From Bacillota bacterium (GTDB lineage Bacteria > Bacillota > UBA4882 > UBA8346): DNA of 8,354 nt. Location of the stretch: contig JANQHU010000100.1 of assembly GCA_028282485.1 (NCBI GenBank), positions 1 through 8,354 on the forward strand, given 5' to 3'. Of the stretch, positions 5,488 to 8,354 are shown piece by piece; the first letter of the stretch is position 1; each line of letters opens with the position of its first letter. Both the position numbers and the translations under genes were made by a program. The notes beneath the pieces were generated by a model. That model was given only the letters and a program-made list of their open reading frames with translations, was not told the DNA's origin and searched no databases.

Positions 5488-7131
5488 TTATAAAAAAAGT
5501 TTCATCAACGATTGATAAGTTATTAATCCTTTTTTATCAATTATCACTCTACCAGCTGAAAAAACCTTTAAAGGGTTAAATGTTAGAATAACATTCTCAA
5601 GTTTTTCACTTAAATCGGTTGCTTTAAGAAATAAATTAAGTCTTTTTTTACCGTATTTTTTAAATATTTTACTGACATCTTTGAAAATCACTGGTAAAAC
5701 CTTTGCAAAATCAATATTTTGATCAACTATATGGAAACGGCACATGTCGATAAAATCGAAGAAATTAAGACTCTTCGAAAAAACTTCCACAATTAAATAA
5801 GCGACTACTCTTTCCCCTTGATAGATCCCTATTAAAGTTCGATTAAGCACGCAATTAAAAAGTTCGTAAAAAATTTTAGTTTCTTGTAAAGAGAACTCAC
5901 TTTCGTTATAACCATAACAATTGTTTTCAATTTCCGGTAGATTCTCAGCCGCGTACTTTATGAATTCCGTGGCATCATCCAATTGCTGGCACTGATACTC
6001 TGAACTTACTTCTAAGTTAGTTAAATCTTCCACCGCAAATTCAAAATAACTTAACGTATCATAAAAGAAGATCCGAGGATTATTGATCACATCAGCAAAA
6101 CCTTTTAACATCTCTTGCTGCCAAGAAGAATGTTGGTTAAAATAAGCTAGATGATAATTTAAATAAGGATGATTAATGATAAAATCGTAAATAGATAAAT
6201 AATAATCTTTTTTGGCCTTGGTATCAAAGATTGCTTCTGGGATAGCCGCTAAATGATGTCCCAGAAAAGTACGATTGTATATTCTCAGGTTCGATGCTGC
6301 CAATAAAATTTTATTTTTATAATAAACCACATTAAGACAATACTGCAAATAATCTTGCACCTTGACCGTCGTCTCCATGACCCGATTAAAATTAGCCAAC
6401 ATTTCCGTTTCATTTCTCAATCTTAAGTAACCCGACTTATAATATATTTCATAGATACTATCGAGAGAAAAATCACCAAATAGCTTTAAATTAGGGTAAA
6501 ATTGTTGAAGGAGAGGATGAATTATTTCCGAAAATAGAGGCCATTTGTCATTATCAAAACTTAAGCCCGTTTTATAAAAAGAACCTTCTCTAGTGATATA
6601 ACAAACCCGGGCATCAATAGCAAGCTGATGGTTCCCTAAATAAAGCATCAGATTAGTAATCTCTTCGCCAACCGCAGCCAACTTCTTTTGGCTAAGGACA
6701 GCTAGGCCACCGATACTGATATTCACGACAGTTAATTCCTGCTCGCTCTGATCATTTAAAATCACTCGCAGATTCTGATCCGTTTCGATGAAATAACGGT
6801 AATCCTGCCGCTTCGAAAAAAGTTTCATTTCACTTGGTTCTTCAATTTGATAGGTATGATTATCAATTACCTTGATGATCCGAGTATGATATTGGGTTTT
6901 AAAATGGGGCCAGATGATCTCCAAAAGTAATTGATCACTATCTTGAAATGAGATGGCGGAACTGTCACTCTTATTAAGTTTCAACAGGCTTTCTTTTTGA
7001 GAATTAAGCTCTATTTCCCCGGCTAATTCTAATTCTTGAAAGTAAATTTGGGTTGGGATGATCTTTTTGCGCCGCCAGCGACGCAAAACTTTTTTAAGAA
7101 CTTTATCTTCTTTTAAGGATATTTCCATCAT
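5488..7131 (-). CDS. PilZ-domain c-di-GMP-binding protein with large uncharacterised C-terminal region
   Basis: The protein has 547 aa. The basic N-terminus (RRWRRKK, residues 17-23) leads into a beta-rich region (about 25-100) resembling the YcgR-type N-terminal barrel. A PilZ domain follows (about 105-215) with both c-di-GMP-binding motifs: R108-x3-R112 (RQDYR) and N137-x-S139-x2-G142 (NISIGG). It should therefore be a soluble c-di-GMP receptor. The remaining 330 residues, with segments such as RIYNRTFLGHHLAA and GERVVAYLIVEVF, do not match a family I can name; they faintly suggest an acyltransferase (GNAT-like) fold, which is weak inference. Two ATGs in tandem (7131 and 7128) could start translation. 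The upstream AAAGGA (7149-7144) is 12 bases away, a poor spacing, so translation may be weak. The protein has no membrane span. It precedes the kinase by 36 bases and is probably the output reader of the c-di-GMP pool set by the HD-GYP protein. Confidence 0.9.
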   Translation of the reverse strand: MMEISLKEDKVLKKVLRRWRRKKIIPTQIYFQELELAGEIELNSQKESLLKLNKSDSSAISFQDSDQLLLEIIWPHFKTQYHTRIIKVIDNHTYQIEEPSEMKLFSKRQDYRYFIETDQNLRVILNDQSEQELTVVNISIGGLAVLSQKKLAAVGEEITNLMLYLGNHQLAIDARVCYITREGSFYKTGLSFDNDKWPLFSEIIHPLLQQFYPNLKLFGDFSLDSIYEIYYKSGYLRLRNETEMLANFNRVMETTVKVQDYLQYCLNVVYYKNKILLAASNLRIYNRTFLGHHLAAIPEAIFDTKAKKDYYLSIYDFIINHPYLNYHLAYFNQHSSWQQEMLKGFADVINNPRIFFYDTLSYFEFAVEDLTNLEVSSEYQCQQLDDATEFIKYAAENLPEIENNCYGYNESEFSLQETKIFYELFNCVLNRTLIGIYQGERVVAYLIVEVFSKSLNFFDFIDMCRFHIVDQNIDFAKVLPVIFKDVSKIFKKYGKKRLNLFLKATDLSEKLENVILTFNPLKVFSAGRVIIDKKGLITYQSLMKLFL

Positions 7132-7186
7132 TTTTTACAATATTCCTTTCACAATATCTATTGCTAAATAAAATTTTTTTGATTTT

Positions 7187-7855
7187 TCATTTATTAGCAA
7201 CTGCTAAAAAAGCCTGGTTGCCATAGGTTTTCTCAATATTAGTCTTTTGAAAACCACTTTCTTGTAATAGCGCTTGCAGCTCAGTTTCGTTAAAAAAATG
7301 ATACTTACCGCTTTTAGCCAGCAGCAGAATGATTAAATTTAAAATACCAACGACTGCTAAATTTAAAAAAAGCATTAAATTTTTAAAAAAATGCTTACTG
7401 AGTTTAGCATGGGCTATAAATATTTTAAGGATACTGGAATCATAGGTAGGCGTAGTTAATACCAATCTGCCACCGGGCTTTAGGTAGCCATGCACCTCTT
7501 TTAAGAAAGAAGAGGGATTTTCCAAAATATACAGAACGTTTACTAAACTAATCTTATCGTATAATTCTGTTAAATGCAAGGTTTTATTAAAATCTCTCGT
7601 TAAAAAATTAATCTTTTGATGCACTATTTTTTTTTGCGCTAAGTTTAACATCTGCTTATTAGCGTCAATCCCGGTAATTTGCAAATTATGCAGGGTAATT
7701 TTTTGCAACAGATTACCAGTACCACAACCAGCATCCAAAAAATTTTCACCTTCTTTTAAAGCTAATTCGTCAATTACCTCTTCCAACATTTTTTGATAAG
7801 GAATTAACTTATTAAGGTTATCATAAAAAAAGCTATATATCCCCCAAAAATTCAT
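7187..7855 (-). CDS. Class I SAM-dependent methyltransferase, substrate unknown
   Basis: The protein has 222 aa, a normal length for a free-standing class I methyltransferase. Motif I is FLDAGCGTGN (residues 39-48), followed by an acidic residue after strand 2 (GID, D64), a motif IV-like LVNVLYILENP near 104-114, and LKPGGRLVLTTP (125-136) after the post-motif helix. A strongly hydrophobic stretch (about 160-180, NLMLFLNLAVVGILNLIILLL) sits between the core and the C-terminal strands. It may contact the membrane or a lipid-like substrate, but this is inference. The ribosome binding site AAGGAGG (7869-7863), seven bases before ATG, is near ideal. It is the first gene of the minus-strand cluster, 55 bases before the PilZ start with no terminator between, so co-transcription is likely but less certain than for the other three genes. 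Confidence 0.9.
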   Translation of the reverse strand: MNFWGIYSFFYDNLNKLIPYQKMLEEVIDELALKEGENFLDAGCGTGNLLQKITLHNLQITGIDANKQMLNLAQKKIVHQKINFLTRDFNKTLHLTELYDKISLVNVLYILENPSSFLKEVHGYLKPGGRLVLTTPTYDSSILKIFIAHAKLSKHFFKNLMLFLNLAVVGILNLIILLLAKSGKYHFFNETELQALLQESGFQKTNIEKTYGNQAFLAVANK

Positions 7856-7877
7856 ATTTTTGCCTCCTTATGATTTC

Positions 7878-7900
7878 TAACTAATTATATGATTTAGTTA
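7878..7900 (-). promoter_or_regulatory. Probable promoter of the methyltransferase-led cluster, overlapped by an inverted repeat
   Basis: A perfect TATAAT lies on the minus strand at 7889-7884, with a weak -35 (TTTATG) 16 bases upstream. The predicted start is near 7877, only about 20 bases before the ATG. The -10 sits within a perfect 7-bp inverted repeat, TAACTAA (7878-7884) and TTAGTTA (7894-7900), separated by nine bases. This is the position expected for a repressor operator. The AT-rich background makes both calls moderate. Confidence 0.42.
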
Positions 7901-7956
7901 CCTAACATAAATAATTGGCTATTTATATTTTTTTTCCTTGTTAATAAATATTATTA

Positions 7957-7982
7957 ATGTAAATTTTACATATTTTTTACAT
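7957..7982. repeat. Palindrome with a third half-site upstream of the methyltransferase
   Basis: ATGTAAA (7957-7963) and TTTACAT (7965-7971) form a perfect inverted repeat around one base. A further copy of the half-site, TTTTACAT, lies at 7975-7982, exactly 11 bases after the copy at 7964-7971 (about one helical turn). It is 68-93 bases upstream of the predicted -10 of the minus-strand cluster, a place where an activator or repressor could bind. No function is established. Confidence 0.4.
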
Positions 7983-7998
7983 GGTGCCATGAAAGCAC

Positions 7999-8027
7999 AA
8001 AAAAAGCCCGGCTTTTTTTGCCTGGCT
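7999..8027 (-). terminator. Strong intrinsic terminator of the right-edge gene
   Basis: On the minus strand AGCC-A-GGC (8027-8020) pairs with GCC-G-GGCT (8012-8005), seven G/C-rich pairs with one mismatch and a loop of seven A's, followed by a run of seven T's (8005-7999). It lies about 40 bases after the stop codon at 8066 and separates that gene from the methyltransferase-led cluster. Confidence 0.9.
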
Positions 8028-8065
8028 TCAGGATCATTCCTTTCAAAAAAGATAATTTTTAAAAA

Positions 8066-8354
8066 TCAAGGCATCACGGTGAGAATCTTGCGGGATACAT
8101 CGGGGTAGTTGGCTAAAAAGATTAGTTCTTTTTGGGTTAAAGGTTTTTGGGTATGTACATTGGCATAACGAACTAAATCTAGAATTTTTTTGGCTTCTTC
8201 ATCATTTTTAAACTCTACTTCCAGTTTTTCATAAACATTCCGGAAGCCTTTAATGCCGCCATATTCCCCTGTAGTAATCATACGCCCGGTTTCGATCAAC
8301 TCTGGCTCGCCCCGGCCTAATTCCTCAAAATCAAACAACTCGTAATTTTTACGG
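8066..8354 (-). CDS. C-terminal end of an isopropylmalate/homocitrate synthase-like protein (tentative)
   Basis: The minus-strand frame is open from the window edge to TGA at 8068-8066, giving 96 complete codons of a longer gene. The TTG at 8338-8336 is internal: coding continues upstream of it (RKNYE before LFDFEELGRGE). The visible sequence includes ITTGEYGGIKGFRNVYEKL, then VRYANVHTQKPLTQKE and ends KILTVMP. From memory this resembles the C-terminus of clostridial proteins annotated as homocitrate/2-isopropylmalate synthase family, but none of the catalytic (beta/alpha)8 barrel lies inside the window, so the assignment is weak. The reading frame, its lack of interruptions and the terminator just after it strongly support a real gene. 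It is oriented like the signalling cluster but insulated from it. Confidence 0.6.
   Translation of the reverse strand, partial: RKNYELFDFEELGRGEPELIETGRMITTGEYGGIKGFRNVYEKLEVEFKNDEEAKKILDLVRYANVHTQKPLTQKELIFLANYPDVSRKILTVMP

Noticed and set aside
7193..7206. TTAGCAACTGCTAA palindrome as a terminator of the methyltransferase gene
   Set aside because: It lies within the last codons, leaves almost no loop, and is not followed by a T-run on the minus strand.
7981..7990. CATGGTGCCATG short palindrome (7980-7991)
   Set aside because: Its five-base arms are too short to stand out and there is no supporting context beyond the neighbouring repeat.

Overview
This AT-rich window looks like the chromosome of a low-GC Bacillota, most likely clostridial. 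The grounds are a RqcH/NFACT-type ribosome quality-control protein, strong AGGAGG-type ribosome binding sites, classic T-run terminators and a clostridial-style two-component/c-di-GMP signalling cluster. I cannot name a genus.

Left part (1-1410, + strand): the 3' three-quarters of rqcH, running in from outside the window. Right edge (8066-8354, - strand): the 3' end of an unidentified gene, tentatively of the isopropylmalate/homocitrate synthase type, closed by a strong intrinsic terminator. Between them lies a four-gene minus-strand cluster (7855 down to 1885): a class I SAM methyltransferase, a PilZ-domain protein with a large unrecognised C-terminal half, a multi-pass membrane histidine kinase, and a REC-(GAF-like)-HD-GYP response regulator. 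The last three genes are 33-36 bases apart and are almost certainly co-transcribed. The likely logic is that the kinase phosphorylates the receiver, the HD-GYP domain hydrolyses c-di-GMP, and the PilZ protein reads the c-di-GMP level. No GGDEF synthase is in the window.

The most interesting part is the 474-base gap between rqcH and the HD-GYP gene (1411-1884), where the two convergent transcription units meet. It carries a complete, compact locus with the layout of a type I toxin-antitoxin system. There is a 33-codon hydrophobic peptide ORF (1617-1718, +) with a very strong Shine-Dalgarno sequence. That sequence is locked in a continuous 14-bp 5'-UTR stem. The mRNA ends in its own terminator (1783-1820). 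A near-consensus minus-strand promoter (TTGACT-N18-TATAAT, 1847-1818) drives a predicted antisense RNA of about 107 nt, which ends at a good minus-strand terminator (1736-1706) inside the end of the peptide ORF. In addition, the 5' UTR carries a copy of the antisense RNA's core sequence. The mRNA can therefore pair its own 5' and 3' ends over about 190 nt, and the antisense RNA would compete for the same 3' site. I do not recognise the peptide as a named toxin family, so this is a candidate undescribed type I system.
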